A stretch of DNA of 64,000 nt from Eudromia elegans (taxonomy: Eukaryota; Chordata; Aves; Tinamiformes; Tinamidae). Position 1 is the stretch's first letter, and each line of letters begins with the position of its first letter. The notes under the pieces were generated by a model. The model was not told where the DNA came from, did not search any database, and was given only the letters and a program-made list of their open reading frames with translations. Location of the stretch: positions 2,805,984-2,869,983 of the forward strand of contig PTEX01000031.1 in NCBI GenBank assembly GCA_003342815.1. The letters run 5' to 3'. Below are positions 1-12,399 of the stretch, piece by piece. The translations under genes were made by a program, and so were the position numbers.

Positions 1-3000
1 GACTGCTCTTTTTAAGGGGTCCAAAGGGAGACCAGGGACCCTGTTGCATAAGCACAGGCTGAATATCCAACACCCTGCAAGCTGCACCTGGAGGAGTCTA
101 ACTTGGCTTCCTGCATCTCATATGCGAGACCCTCCACAAAACAAAGTCACTTCTCAAGTCTGTACGTTTCCTCCCCTTGAGAAATTCCTGTAACAGAACC
201 AGAGAAGAAAAATGAAGATCATTACTTGGCATAACTGAGCTGGCACCCGCATTTTAATAAACTAGAATAATATATAAACTACAGCTATGTCCAGGTTACA
301 GGGGAAAATGCAGAAAATACAGCTACCAGTAGAGCACCAAACCCTCCTTCATCAGGACTGCTCTTTACCTTTAGTACCACTACTAATATAAGTGACTTGC
401 ATAAGATTTAACTGATCATTTTTACCACATGAGCATTACAAAACAGTTCCACTTTAAATATTTTATCTAACCAAATTAACAGAAAATATAGGTGAAATTG
501 CAAGTTCAACAAAAATCCTCAAGAAATTTTGTCCATCCTACTCTTAAATTCTAAAGCAGATCAAGTGCAGCCGAGTCCAATTATTCTCTAACCCAACTTT
601 CTGAAGACTCCTCAGGCACCTTTACCTTTACACGTAGTCTAGCACAGTTTTAATGAAGGCCTATTAAGGACGTTAGCACACCATAACTCTGTTTGCAGTC
701 CTTGAGTTCTATCAAATTAATGTGTGCTTGTTAAAATTGCTTAATAGAGTCATCTGCTTCCCCATTTTCACCATACCATGATGTCAAAAGCATGCCAGAA
801 TCTTCTCCATTTCATTTTATATAGCCTATAGGACTGCATCCACAACTGGCTCCAAGCCCTCAAAAGCAGCTTGCAGGAAAGTTCATCCAGACTGTCTTCC
901 TGCCAAGAAGGAAAGGTGAAAAACAGAGAAAAAGCCTCTGCAGTCCCTCTTTGCAGCAGAATTAAGAAAAAAGCAGCACGTAAGAGTGCCCTGGAGAGCC
1001 GAGCCTCAACTTTTGATCCATCAAATATGGGTTCGAGCCCATACCAAACACCCTTGCTCTTGCTTGCCAAAAGAAACTGAGCGGCCATGTAAGCGTGTCC
1101 TAAACATCAAAGATTCATGGCAAATAAAATTATTACTGGAACCACCTCTCACGTGAGCTAATCCATTACACACAGTGATAACTTTACCTTTGATTATCCC
1201 CAGCTGCGGCATGCGCTGGTTTGGAAGGGTTTCAGATCCCCGGATCCTGATGGGACTAGAGCAACGGGCTGTCAGCCCACACCCTGAGAGACCCCCGACA
1301 GAGAGGATCAACATCTTCATGCTAACGCTCAAGTCCCTAAACTATTTTTATAACACCAGATCTTTGGAAAAAGAAAAAGATTAACCTTAAGTGGCAGTAA
1401 GGACTATTTCATTTTTATCGGACTCTTGGAATTCTCCAGATATTCATCTAGATTTAGAGTATATTCAGGAAAGAATTAACACAACAGAGGTTCCTCATGT
1501 TTTTCATGTTCTACCCTTCGATCTTCCCTACCTCTTCATAGTCTAGGCACACACTTTTTAAGACTTTAGAGATAAAGAGCACAGAAAAAGCAAGTTCCAC
1601 TGCCTCCCACAATAAACCAGCAGGCACTTATTCCCTCCTCATTCCTGCAAGAAATGGAGTTGAAGAAATACTTTCTCTGTTCTTTATTTGTTTTTCAGGG
1701 TCAGAAATCCGAGGCGCATTGCACAGACTTCTTATATCATGGCTAGAGGTCAAATCTCATAATACATGGCTTGTCACTATCTTTTAGCACAATTGATAGT
1801 AGTGTGCTGCTGACTCCTGCATTCCAGACCTAGGAGAAAATGTCCAGAGCAACTGAGGTTATATGATAGATTTTGTAAAATATCACCAGGTTTCAGGAAG
1901 AAACATGGTTTTAGGGGCTAAGGAAAAGGGCTGCACATCAACATTATAAAATGCCAGAGGATGGATTAATGCTCCGGTCTGGTCATTAGCAGGAGTCATT
2001 CCTGCCCTCCACAAAATCTCTGCCTATTTAGTAGGAACTCATATATGCATCAGAAGCCTTCACAGGCACATGTCCCCACCCCATGCTCAAGAAAGATTAA
2101 GATATACATATGGTAAAGAAAAAGTATTTTTATAAAATCTATATAAAGTGTCCTAGGGCAAATTCTGCTCCCATTGAAGTAAATAGAGAAATTCTATTAA
2201 TTTCCACAGACTCAGGACTTCAGTGTTTGTCTGTTTGGGTAGCAGTTTTTTAGAGAAAGGCACAGAACTAGCCAGATAAATACAAAATGAAGAGTTGATA
2301 CAATCTCTGTTATTTTGGAAAATCAGCTTCCAGTAACGTACAATTGATCTAGTCTCCATTTATCCTCCATTAACACTATATACAAAAGTGTTTCCAGCGG
2401 GGTCTTACGTAAAAGAAGAAAAATGTAATCAGCAGATGAGGCTACAATTAGAAGCAATGATTGGGGAGGGAATCCAAGCTTTCCTGTTAGGAAAAATGAT
2501 AGCCATTATTTCTTAGTTTGAACTCACTTTCAATTAGCTAATGATAATAAAATCTTTCTAAGCTTCTGAAGGCTTTCTAAGGATGTATGAATACCCAATA
2601 GCAGGTGTTCTTCCATTAACTGCTCTAGCTATTTCCCTAGCAAGCAGGGAGGTAAATAAATCAAATATATGCACATATTTCAACAGGATTCTTTCCCATC
2701 CATGTTTTTTTCTGTCCTGATACATCAGTAGGGGGGAACTGAAGAATCCCCAGGTGAAGACAAAGGTGGACACCCACAGACACACGCACAAGCTGCTTTA
2801 GGGAAAAGATGCATTTTACAATACAATATGAACAAAATATTAAGCGCACTAGACATGAATATGAAGGGGATCAAACTCTTTTTCTCTCTACTGTGTTGTG
2901 AGCCCGGACTTGCCTTCAATTGAGTCTGGACATCGGAAGGAAGAAAGGACGAGGCAGCCCGCCCTGAACAGCCAGTGGGGAGTATCCTTCAATGCCACCT

Positions 3001-3780
3001 AGTTTTAAAGCAAAATCTTTTGGCTCTAACTAAAGCCTTCTAAAATATTCCATTACAGATTAGGATTAGTTTTCCTTTTTTTTCCATGTCACTGCAAAAT
3101 GAAAGAGACAAAGCTGATTTTCACCACCACTTTTTATCGTAATTTCCATTTAAGACAATTTTTAAGAAATTACTTTTTTTTTAGACATTCATTTTTCTTC
3201 CCGGCCCCTAACTTCTCCTCACAGATCATATTATCAAATTTTATCACAGATATATCACATCCTACTAGCTTGGGTAGCTAAAAGGAAGGAGATTTGTACC
3301 CGACATACTGAATTGCCTCGTCACAAGAACTCCACGCCGAAATATATAGGGCTTTAAGCACTGGACAGAGACGAAGCCCAGGTGTGAAATACCATGGTGT
3401 TTACTACACACCCAGGGTAGCTGTGGGACAGGGAGCACCTCTGTCTAGAGCCTTCCAGTTTCATTTAAAGCACTGCAAAAAGGCAATGACGTTTTTATTG
3501 TTGTCATCAACAAGATCATCAAGATGACATGAGGAGCTAGTATTAGCCAGCAAAGGAAAATACTTGTCAGTCAGACAAGTCAGACAACGCACTCAGGAAA
3601 AACACCTTAGTGTAGGGTAGAAACTGTTACGACATTACAACTAGAAAAATGTCAAGGTCTTAAACACTTTTGAGGTCCTACCTGAATGTCAACCCTCCCC
3701 ATTTTCACTAAAGGCAAAATTTTTGGTGAAACTTGAGCTTTTAGGTATTTCATGTACTATGACAAAGATTTTGTTCCCAA
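1..3780. other. Intergenic DNA, nothing recognised
   Basis: No exon, transposon or RNA gene could be recognised on either strand. The open frames here are short and overlap in several frames, as expected by chance. A strong-looking splice acceptor (pyrimidine tract ending in TTTTTCAG near 1698) is followed by only 15-20 open codons and no obvious donor, so no exon is called. A short near-palindrome at 1026-1043 is discussed among the rejected items. Confidence 0.6.
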
Positions 3781-3789
3781 TTTAGTCCT

Positions 3790-4120
3790 TTGCTGTCCAA
3801 AGTAAAAGCCTTACATATTTCAGAGTAATGTTCTTGTGACTAGGCAATTATCAGGAAAGACCTATAATGCCTTTTCATAAGAACACAATTAAAGAGTAAT
3901 CACACTTTTGCCGTGGCTGACAATTAGCAGTCTTCCTCCCTCAGAGATGTAATACAGCTATGTCATTATCATTATCAAAATCTGAAGCCCACTAAGGGAG
4001 TATTAGATCTCTGCAGAAAACCAGGTTGGGAGAAATCCTGGCTCTACTGAAAACAACAGCAAAACTCCCATTTTCCCAGCTCTAATTAGCTATGGTTAAA
4101 TTACAGTGAACATACAGTGC
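3790..4120. promoter_or_regulatory. Weak candidate conserved noncoding element
   Basis: This AT-rich stretch carries several homeodomain-type cores (ACAATTA near 3922, TAATTAGC near 4085) and a TCATTATCATTATCA run near 3963-3977. No frame stays open across it. The texture resembles vertebrate developmental enhancers, but this is pattern recognition only. It could equally be ordinary AT-rich intergenic DNA. Confidence 0.2.
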
Positions 4121-7100
4121 GCTCAGCTAGAGCTGGTGGAAGCAAAAATGCAGATCTTAATATTCATGGATCCTTCCTGAGCAGTGACTCTGGAGCATGC
4201 GGGGCAGAGCGTTCCCTTCCTTCCAAGCTCTCCTTGCAAAGGGCCCGAGTCCCATGACTGCCACAAGTGGAGTTGCACAGCCAGGCAGCAAAGCCCTAGA
4301 GTTTATGTTGTACCTTATCACCACATTTATTCTTGGATCTCTAAGAGCATTGTGTATTTATCTCTCTTTATCATCACTAAAACAACCTGTGCTTGTATTG
4401 CTCTTCTGCTATATGTTACTTTATCCCCTGTTTTCCCCATTTCAACTTGTTCAGAAACAGCTAATTGAAACTGAGAAACATCCTACTTTGAAGTACACTG
4501 AAAAACACCCAGGTCCTTCACCGTTTCCTGCAGAGAGGTAAGAGAAAGACGAGAGTTGCTTCCCAGTCACTATGCAGCGGCGAGGAGCTCTCTGGCACTG
4601 CCTCTTCTAGGAGTGTGGCTTGGCACGGCTGCCGGCTCCCCTGCGTTGATGGTGCCCCAAAATGCATTGCTCAGATTAACCTCCTCGCCTCCCGGTACGT
4701 GCACGACTGCAGGTAACCTCCAGCATGGTCCCTGCAGTGATTCTGGCCGGAGTCCTTGGCCTTTGCCCCTATTCGTGACACAACCACCAAAAGCGTGCCA
4801 GGTTAACAGTGTCAGTTTAATTCAATGCAGAGCTTCGCACTCTGAGAAGAGACAAGGTCTCATGTCTTGCATTTGGAAGCACAGCACCTATTTATAGCAA
4901 GAACTATAGTTTTGCCTAAAGCTTGGCCAGAAGAGATAAGGCGATTGCTATTATTTGGTTGATCATTAGAAATCAGCTACCCCTCTCTTCCTGAGATCTT
5001 CAAATCTGGGTCTAATACCTTATTACACAAAATTTGCTAGAGACATGAAACAACAGTCTGATCCACTGGCTCCCTGGGCACCCAAGTAACCTGAGGACAT
5101 GACGGGAACGCAGAGTGTTAGGCAAGGTAGCAGACAGCTCTCCCTTTTCGTGAGAAGGGGAGATCCCAAAGATGCTTATCTGACAACGCACTGCGTGGGC
5201 TCCGCGGTCACGCTGCCAGAAACAGTCACATTTAACTCAGTCCTCAATTCAGACACCCCCAAGGGGAAGATCATTGAATTAATGCAAAGACAGGTAAAAC
5301 CAGTGAACTCGGAAACGTTCTCCAAAACAGTGCTGCAAAGGGATATGGAAAAGACAAGACTATGCTCATCAAGATGAGAATGACTGGGGTGTGAGACATA
5401 GTCTGCATGGTGTCCGTGCATGGCGAGGACACACTGAACTGAGGATCTTAAGGTACACTCCGCTTATGAAGAGAAAAACTGGATGCAGCAATATTCAAAC
5501 CATGTAGAATTGTGCAAAAACATATGGAGGGAGTTAAATGACGCAGAAAAGAGAAGCTCAACAGGATCTGTGAATGTCTAATCTGAAAAATATAGGGCTA
5601 CAGGGAGCGCCAAGGCAGGACAGCATCATAAGCAGTGAGGTGAAGCTAACAAACAGTTGCAGCTGTGGGATTTGATAGGAAAAGCAGTAAATTGGGCTAG
5701 ATAAAATAACAGGGATGCATGGTAGCATTTCCCAATATTAGTATCACCACTGCAGTTGCCGTGTGGCATAGTACTATCAAATACTAGGGCAAAGCACTGC
5801 TGCTGTTTTGTAATGCCCCTCTCAGCAGAAGGGCCTTTCACTGCAGAGTCTGGTTTTATCCATCCTTTCAAGTCTGAGATCCCCAGCACACTGCAGCTCC
5901 CTAGGAATAGTTTCTCCTATGGGAATATTTTGTTTTTTCACCTTCCTATTGCTGGAGAGATGAGGCTGTCCAAGAAGCACAGATCCAGCTCTGGGGCACA
6001 GCAAGAGCTGGACCACACAAGGGTATTATGAATATTCTGATGTTGCTGGCACTTACACAGCTCTAGTTGTCACACTCGTCTATTTCAAAATCCCCAACAA
6101 GCAGATCCTCAAAACTAGCATAGGGTTGCTACGTTGCCCATCATGAGAAGCAAAATGAAGAGGGCAGAGTTGGTAAGAAACGTGGAGAAAAACAATATTG
6201 ACATTAGAAGACTAGTAACTCAAAGCCATTGATGGACAGGGAGTGGAAGAAAAGCCAGGAAGGGCTGTGACAGTGCAGAAGAACAGCACAGCAAGGGAAG
6301 GCACTGCTGGGAGATGCTCCTGATTTTTTTTTTTCCTCTTGTGCTATAGATATCTGCTGGTGAGGTTTAAGGGCCAAATGAGTGGATTCAAGCCATTACA
6401 GTGAACTTTCTACACCCAAAACATCAGTTTGGAAGAATGATGGTTCTCATGTGTAACAAACTTCTGCTGCTCCTTGTGGTTTGTGAGAAAAGATGCTGTT
6501 CCCATCCCTTGTTTTTTCTGGAGCCCAATGGTGGGAAAATCTGATTGCTCAGATCTCTCTTTTTAAGTAAATCAGCTAGTTCACACTGTCCATGGTTTCA
6601 TCCAGCTGCAAATCCAATGCATCCTGGCACAAGATGAGGGAGACATCGGGCTCAGCAGGCCCTCCCAAAGACCCTGCCATCTTCCCTATCCATCAGGGAC
6701 AGTGAGGACGCAGCCACAGGAATCAGACTGCACAGACAGCATCCCAAAACTGGAGGAGAGCCACTCGGTGGCACCGTGCGTGCCCAGCCCCGAAACCCTC
6801 GGCTCTGCGCTGGCCAAGCGGCTTTGGGTGATTGCCAAGAGACAAGAGCAGCAATGTTTGGAGAGAAGCCAAGAGACAAGAGGCAATTGACCCGACACTT
6901 TGCTGTTCCTCCCTGGGAATTGCATAGCTACAACATGCCACAATTGCTTACAAATGGTGGGATTGTTTTCTCTACCTGTGCATTGTGTAAAGAGACTAAT
7001 GTGCTTTGACCTGCAATTTGCAAGGGGGTTACAACCGCTGTGGGAGAAGCAAAACTTAGTGCCTAGGTTCAGAGTGCTCAGGTGGAAGAAATGGAAACAG

Positions 7101-7916
7101 CTGCATTTTATTGCTCCCTGCCACAAAAGCGATGCTCTTAAATCTCTGCTTGGACACAGACTCAACCGCAGGCACCAGTATCAGAAAAACCGTGGACTGA
7201 TGTATGCACAGAGCGCTACACCGGCTCGAGGCAGAGCAGCCTGGTCCCCACATCCCTTTTGCCCGTGCCAGGGCCCCACGAGAGGTCTTCTTCTTACCAA
7301 TGCAGCTACAGAGGGGCAAAGGGGCTGCCCCAGCCCTGCCACCACCAGGCACAAACGCAGGCTCCCAGCAGCAGATGCACGGTCAGCTCAAGCTGCCAGG
7401 ACACACGATGCAGCTCACCGGAGCTCTCGAGGAAGAGCACGGAGAGCCCCGTGGCAAAGCAGCCCCACGCAGAGCTAACCCAGGTCCCCGGGATGCCTCA
7501 AACCACCCGATTTCGCTGCCCTTTTGTAAAATGCAAATTAAAAAAATTATGAAACAGCAGGCAATAAAACCTGAATTTTTAATACCAAGCAATCACTGAA
7601 CCTTTGCATGTGAGGACGGAGGACTAAATAATCCCATTTTTCCTCACAGCGCAGACCCAGGAGGATTTGTTTCCCTATATTGCTTTTATAACAGCTATCT
7701 ATCTTAGTCTGGTCTTGCTGATATATTTTAAGGCTTTTAATTTGGATGCTGTTATTTGCTTGGCTGTTATCTTCAGCATATTAAGTACAGTAGGCTTTCA
7801 TGGAGCTGTATGCTGGGCATTGGAGCCGGGGCAGGGATCCTTCCTCAGACACCCACGTGCCACAGCAGAACAAATAAACAGGGAACACGTCTACGGCTTC
7901 CGAGCAGCAAAACCCA
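4121..7916. other. Intergenic DNA with a GC-rich patch
   Basis: No gene or transposon was recognised. From about 6640 to 7500 the sequence is richer in G and C, and stop codons become rarer in every frame. This explains the overlapping open frames on both strands there (up to 192 codons at 6900-7478). None has a recognisable domain, a convincing start context or an intron structure. The rest is AT-leaning and featureless. Confidence 0.5.
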
Positions 7917-7976
7917 CCCTCTGACATCGCGATAACGCACCGCTCGCCCTCCGACATTGCAATAACGCACTGCTCG
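7917..7976. repeat. 30-bp CpG-rich tandem duplication, two copies
   Basis: Two adjacent 30-base units (7917-7946 and 7947-7976) share the core GACAT-GC-ATAACGCAC-GCTCG. At several of their differences the first copy has CG where the second has TG or CA. That pattern fits loss of methylated CpGs in the second copy. No third full copy follows. Confidence 0.75.
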
Positions 7977-7990
7977 GGGCCCTCCCCAAA

Positions 7991-8005
7991 CGCGAAGCCT
8001 TCGCG
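7991..8005. repeat. Short CpG-rich inverted repeat
   Basis: CGCGAAG (7991-7997) and CTTCGCG (7999-8005) are perfect inverted arms separated by one base. The site lies between the tandem duplication and the CpG-rich candidate element that starts near 8093. Its function is unknown; it may simply reflect the local CpG richness. Confidence 0.6.
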
Positions 8006-8092
8006 AGGTCCCAAACGACATTTGGTTGATGGATGGCTGGTGATTTCTACACCAGAGCACCTCGGAGCCCCAGCACTAACCCCCTGACGGCG

Positions 8093-8570
8093 TTAGCATA
8101 AAAGATTTACATTTATGTTACGAGGGCCACCGCAGAACAGTAATTCCGGGCGGGCGGCGGCGGCAGGCAGCGTGCCGGTGCGGTAATTACAAAATGGCAG
8201 CCCGGAGAGGCCGGCGCAGGGGCTGGAGACCGGCGCCATCTGCGCGTCTTGGCGCACGGAAATTACAGTAATATATGAAGACATTACCTGAAAAGCCCAG
8301 CGCCATTTAAATGATTTACTATTACGCCCCAGCAAGCTTTAATTTAAGGATAAAGTCATTCAGCGAGCTAATCTGATCGAGGCGGCATTATTTCACACAG
8401 TTAAGTTAATTTACACTAGCTGATTGTTGTTGTTGCAGTTGGCATTATTATCTGCACAAACAGCCGATCGGCCCTGACAGAAGCAATATACTGTTTAATA
8501 CAGCGTCTTAATTCAGTGGGCCAGCTATCTGTGATAAAGGTTTGTTTATAAGCAATAATGGGGAGGAAAG
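8093..8570. promoter_or_regulatory. Strong candidate conserved noncoding element
   Basis: This segment reads like an ultraconserved vertebrate noncoding element. A CpG-rich core (about 8140-8260, including a GGCGGCGGCGGC run) is embedded between AT-rich homeodomain-type sites: TAATT at 8141, TAATTA at 8184-8189, AATTAC at 8261 and TTAATTTA at 8406-8413. A YY1-like AAAATGGC lies at 8191-8198, and GCGCCATCTGC at 8233-8243 resembles half of a CTCF site. A perfect palindrome GCCGATCGGC lies at 8463-8472. No frame stays open across it with exon boundaries. It could be a developmental enhancer or the CpG promoter of a noncoding transcript. The role and target gene are inference; no alignment was available. 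Confidence 0.55.
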
Positions 8571-11500
8571 TCATTTTGAGGCTAAGCTGATAACACTGAT
8601 GAGAACTTTCTTTTTTTTTTTAAAAAAAGAAAAAACGAGCAGGAGCCATCGGCTCATTTGTCTGCCTGTCTTGCAGCAGGAACTTCCCGACAGCTCTCGC
8701 TTCCGTTGGTTTTGCTCCTTGCCCTGCCTCCCGGGAGGTCTCCGACTCCGCTTCCCACACGTATCCCTCCTTGGGCTTCCTTCATGGGAGGTGGCCAAGC
8801 TAAACATGCTGATGCAGGCCGGGTTACAAGGATTTACCACCACAGGAACGTGCTGCTGGAAACTGCCTCTCCTCTCCCAAACTGGCTGGTCCACACGAAC
8901 TTCTCCCTGCTCCCAAAGTCCAAACGAGCCTAATTTGGCCGCGGCTACAGAAGATCCATGGACTTGTAAGCCCAATTCCTCCACCCTGAGCAGGAAGGCA
9001 ACCTAAGTGATTTGAGGTGGCAAAAGCAGTGGGTACGGAGAGACAAGTACATGGAAAGCATCCTAAGCCCAGATCCTCAGAAGTTCTTAGATGTCAAACC
9101 CCACCAACTCGCTGAATACTAAACACGGCTGCAGACCCAGGTCTTCAGAGGTTTCTGAACAGTGTCTTTTCTATGACAGAACACTTAAATATGGCATTGA
9201 ATCAGCTAAAATAACACCAGTAGAAAGTCATGCTAGAGCTAGATTTTCTAGCACGCTTTCAACAGATTGATCCCGAGGGGAAACTGGCATTTGGACTTGC
9301 TGGACTGGGTCCTGAAGGAGACCACCAAGCTACTGCACCCACAGAAGCTGCTCTGGCCACCATCTAGAAGGACACACACAAGGGGTGTCCAAGCTTCACC
9401 TTCGAGTGGTCAAGCCCTCCACACTGCGTGTTTTGTAAACTCTCTAAAGAGCCTCTTCGCTGGTGATTTTAATAATATTTAATATCTCCTAGTAGAAGCT
9501 CCCAACGTCTGCACGCACTTCAACCACTCAGTAATCATCGGGAGTTTTCATCAGAAATTGCTGAAAAGAAGCATGAGAGCCCATAAAAGTAATATAGAGC
9601 AAAGAAGCGTTTAAGGGAATTTTTGCTGTTTAAAGGCAATAACAGCATTTTAATGACGTGCTTTTTGTCCTTTCCCTTTTTTGGTATTCATCTAGTTGGT
9701 TCTTCATGCCCGATTTTTCAATCTTGGTTCACAAACCCATGCGAATGCTGCAGAATGACTGCAGATACCGAATGTTTAAACATGTTCATTTAGAGGTAAA
9801 TGCTACATCTCCATACAGTCCATTTTAAATTACATTTTAAGGGGTGCATATTAGTCCCTTATATTATGTTAAAAGAGAATTATACCTCAAATAATTTCCT
9901 TCTTTTTGATCAAAATATCCGAGGCAGCTGAGTTTGCATCAACCATTACAGCAGCACCTTAGCCAGAAGGGCTGCATGCGACTGCAGTGTATGGTTTCAT
10001 TTGGGTAGTAAGGCTCTAATGGTGAGCATTTTCCACAAGAAAACGACCATGAGACGTAAGACTAGGCACTAACAAAATGCCTAGTTTTCGTGCTTTTCCT
10101 CCTAACAGCCCAAATACAGCCAGCCACGCAGAGAATAAAGAGGAATAGTTCAAATCAATTCAGAATTATGTGGATGGATTAGACTGATGGTGTGATAACC
10201 AAATCAGACAGCGCAGAGGAATGTAAGGTAAGAGAAAGAGGCAAAACATAATCAGAGATTAAATAATAAGAGGAAGGGCTTTTACACTTTAACAGATCAT
10301 GAGACAGATTTGGGGTAAATTCATAATAATGCGCTAAGAAAATCTGCTGAAGTTTTATAAATGAGAGCAGCAAACAATCTAGCAGAATACGGACTGAATG
10401 AATCATTCACAGTTGTTAGCTCACATAAATGTTTTCCTATTTACAAGGGTTCTTCCAGGGAATATAATTTCTTCTTGTTGTAACTACTAATTTAAAACAG
10501 GGATTGCTTTCATAAATCACTGAAAGTATGTAACAAAGCTGGCTCCAGCCCCACAGAGTATTATACAGCTCCTTTCTAATTCCAGGTCTTGAATACATTA
10601 TTCCATGCATTGACTCTCATTATTCAGTATTAAGCAATTTTACTCCATAGTGATTGGTTATATAAGTCACTTAATATCATTATTCCCTCTACTAACTGGA
10701 ATGTCACTATTTAGTCCATTAGGGATGAACTTCATCCTTATGAAGGATGAATCTGATGGACCATTTTGGGGTTCTTTCATGTCTCATGCAATTTATATCT
10801 TATTTGGAATATTAAAATAGAAACACAAAGGAAGCTTATAGAGGAACTATATACATACACACACAGCATGCACCAACTGGGTGTATTTGTAATTTCATAA
10901 CTTGTCGCTATGGTCTGTGAGTAGACTACTTTATTCCATCTGATCAATTTATTAACATTTATTAACTAGAGGGAAATACTCATTGACTTGGCTTCCTCGT
11001 CACATACACCTCCTACCCATGCCTAGTTAATTGATGAAAAATGTAACGTACAACTAGATAATGGAGCTGATGGCTGAATTCCTGTATTTATCAGTAACAG
11101 TCAGGCCAGCCCTAGTCCCTTCCCTTCCTAACTGCAAACCTCTGTTACGAGTCAAAGACATTAGACACTAAACCACTCGCATGTCAAAACCAAGCTCGTG
11201 GTCACTTCACAGGACAGACATCTATTTCCAACACAAACGCAAGCAAAGGGAATAGGGCAAGAATAATTTTGTTTAGTGCAGTTTGAGGTCAGTTGCTGAT
11301 TAAATTTTGAACTTATCTTTAATACAGGGAGGACCAAAAGGAAAAGGTAAGGGCATACATTTGTTACTATTATAACAACTAATACCAAACTCATGTTAGA
11401 AAGAAGTAAGGTGGCTTTCAGAAGGCAGTCCTGGATTAGGAAACAAAAAAAGATGGAAGTCTCAGAATTCTCATTTCCTTGGAACAAAATCTCTCGTGCA

Positions 11501-11990
11501 ACAATAGTTAGTTGCCATTCCCAGGGCATTACCCTGATGAATGAGGCTGAACATTGACTTTCTTTTCATATTTTTCTTCCAACTTTTCAGTCTTCTATAC
11601 ATCATTTTAAAAAATAATTGCACATTTTGTATCATCTATCCTTCTCCTTTTTCTGCTATTTACTGAACAATAGTTAAATTTTTTTTCGAAAATCAATACA
11701 GAAGAAGCATTTAAAATTAGAAGGTACCTTACTGGAGTCATACCATATTTCGATTCATACAAAAGTTCTATTAAAATAGTGAAAACCATGTGCATAAGTT
11801 TCTTTTTCATATAGAATATTTAGCTGCTTTGCTTCTATAAAAAGACAGCAGAAGAAAAAAATAATCAAATGTATATGCAGAGGTATACATTTGAAGTCCT
11901 ATATCCAGGTCCATATACCTAGAGGTCCAGGCTGAACAGTAGAATAAACAAAATAGTATGAAGCCTATACTGGTTTCAAAAAGTCAGTCC
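8571..11990. other. Intergenic DNA, nothing recognised
   Basis: No exon or transposon was recognised. A T-rich/A-rich run lies at about 8610-8635. A possible short conserved patch lies at 9690-9790 (homeodomain- and forkhead-like sites), but it is too weak to call. A perfect small hairpin is listed separately at 10731-10751. Confidence 0.5.
10731..10751. repeat. Perfect 9-bp inverted repeat, 3-nt loop
   Basis: TTCATCCTT (10731-10739) and AAGGATGAA (10743-10751) are perfect inverted arms around ATG. Just upstream, GGATGAAC at 10723-10730 repeats part of the same sequence. It may be a decayed palindromic transposon end or chance; no transposase or longer terminal repeat is visible. Confidence 0.6.
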
Positions 11991-11995
11991 TGGTT

Positions 11996-12080
11996 TAATT
12001 TTAGTATTAAACTAAATTAAACTTGCTTAATTTTAGTATTTTAACTAGTATTAATTTTAGTATTAAAATTAAGCAAGCAA
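11996..12080. repeat. AT-rich direct and inverted repeat cluster
   Basis: The 13-mer TAATTTTAGTATT occurs three times (11996-12008, 12028-12040, 12052-12064). A 14-base inverted repeat overlaps these copies: CTTGCTTAATTTTA at 12022-12035 and its complement at 12064-12077. The cluster could form a cruciform or RNA hairpin. It may be a small nonautonomous DNA element or a local duplication-inversion event; no transposase sequence is present. Confidence 0.75.
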
Positions 12081-12399
12081 AATGTCACAAGAAATTACAA
12101 AAACTAAGAGCCATAGCCCTGCTGTCAGCTCTGGATGGTTGAGGCACGGGGATTACAGCCAGAGGCAACGTTATTCATTAGAGCAACTAAAATGGCAAGG
12201 AAGGAGCATGGATGTTGTCAAGCACACGAGAGCGCCGCATCGGTTAGTCCAGTAACAGATATTGCCTCTCCTGGCCAACCTCATCCCACCGCTGCTCCTA
12301 CAGCCTATGTGCACAAGGGCAAAACTGAGGCATGCAGGAGAGTGCTGTTGCTTGGATGAGTCCCAATGGAGCCTTAACAATAAAACAATGGGATCTCCA

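Noticed and set aside
1026..1043. GGTTCGAGCCC resembling the T-arm (B box) of a tRNA gene
   Set aside because: The stem closes on a six-base loop instead of seven, and no A box, anticodon arm or acceptor stem can be paired around it. It is a near-palindrome by chance.
6900..7478. 192-codon open frame, the longest in the window
   Set aside because: It lies in a GC-rich patch where other frames on both strands are also open. The translation is a mix of biased stretches with no domain, and no splice or promoter context supports it.
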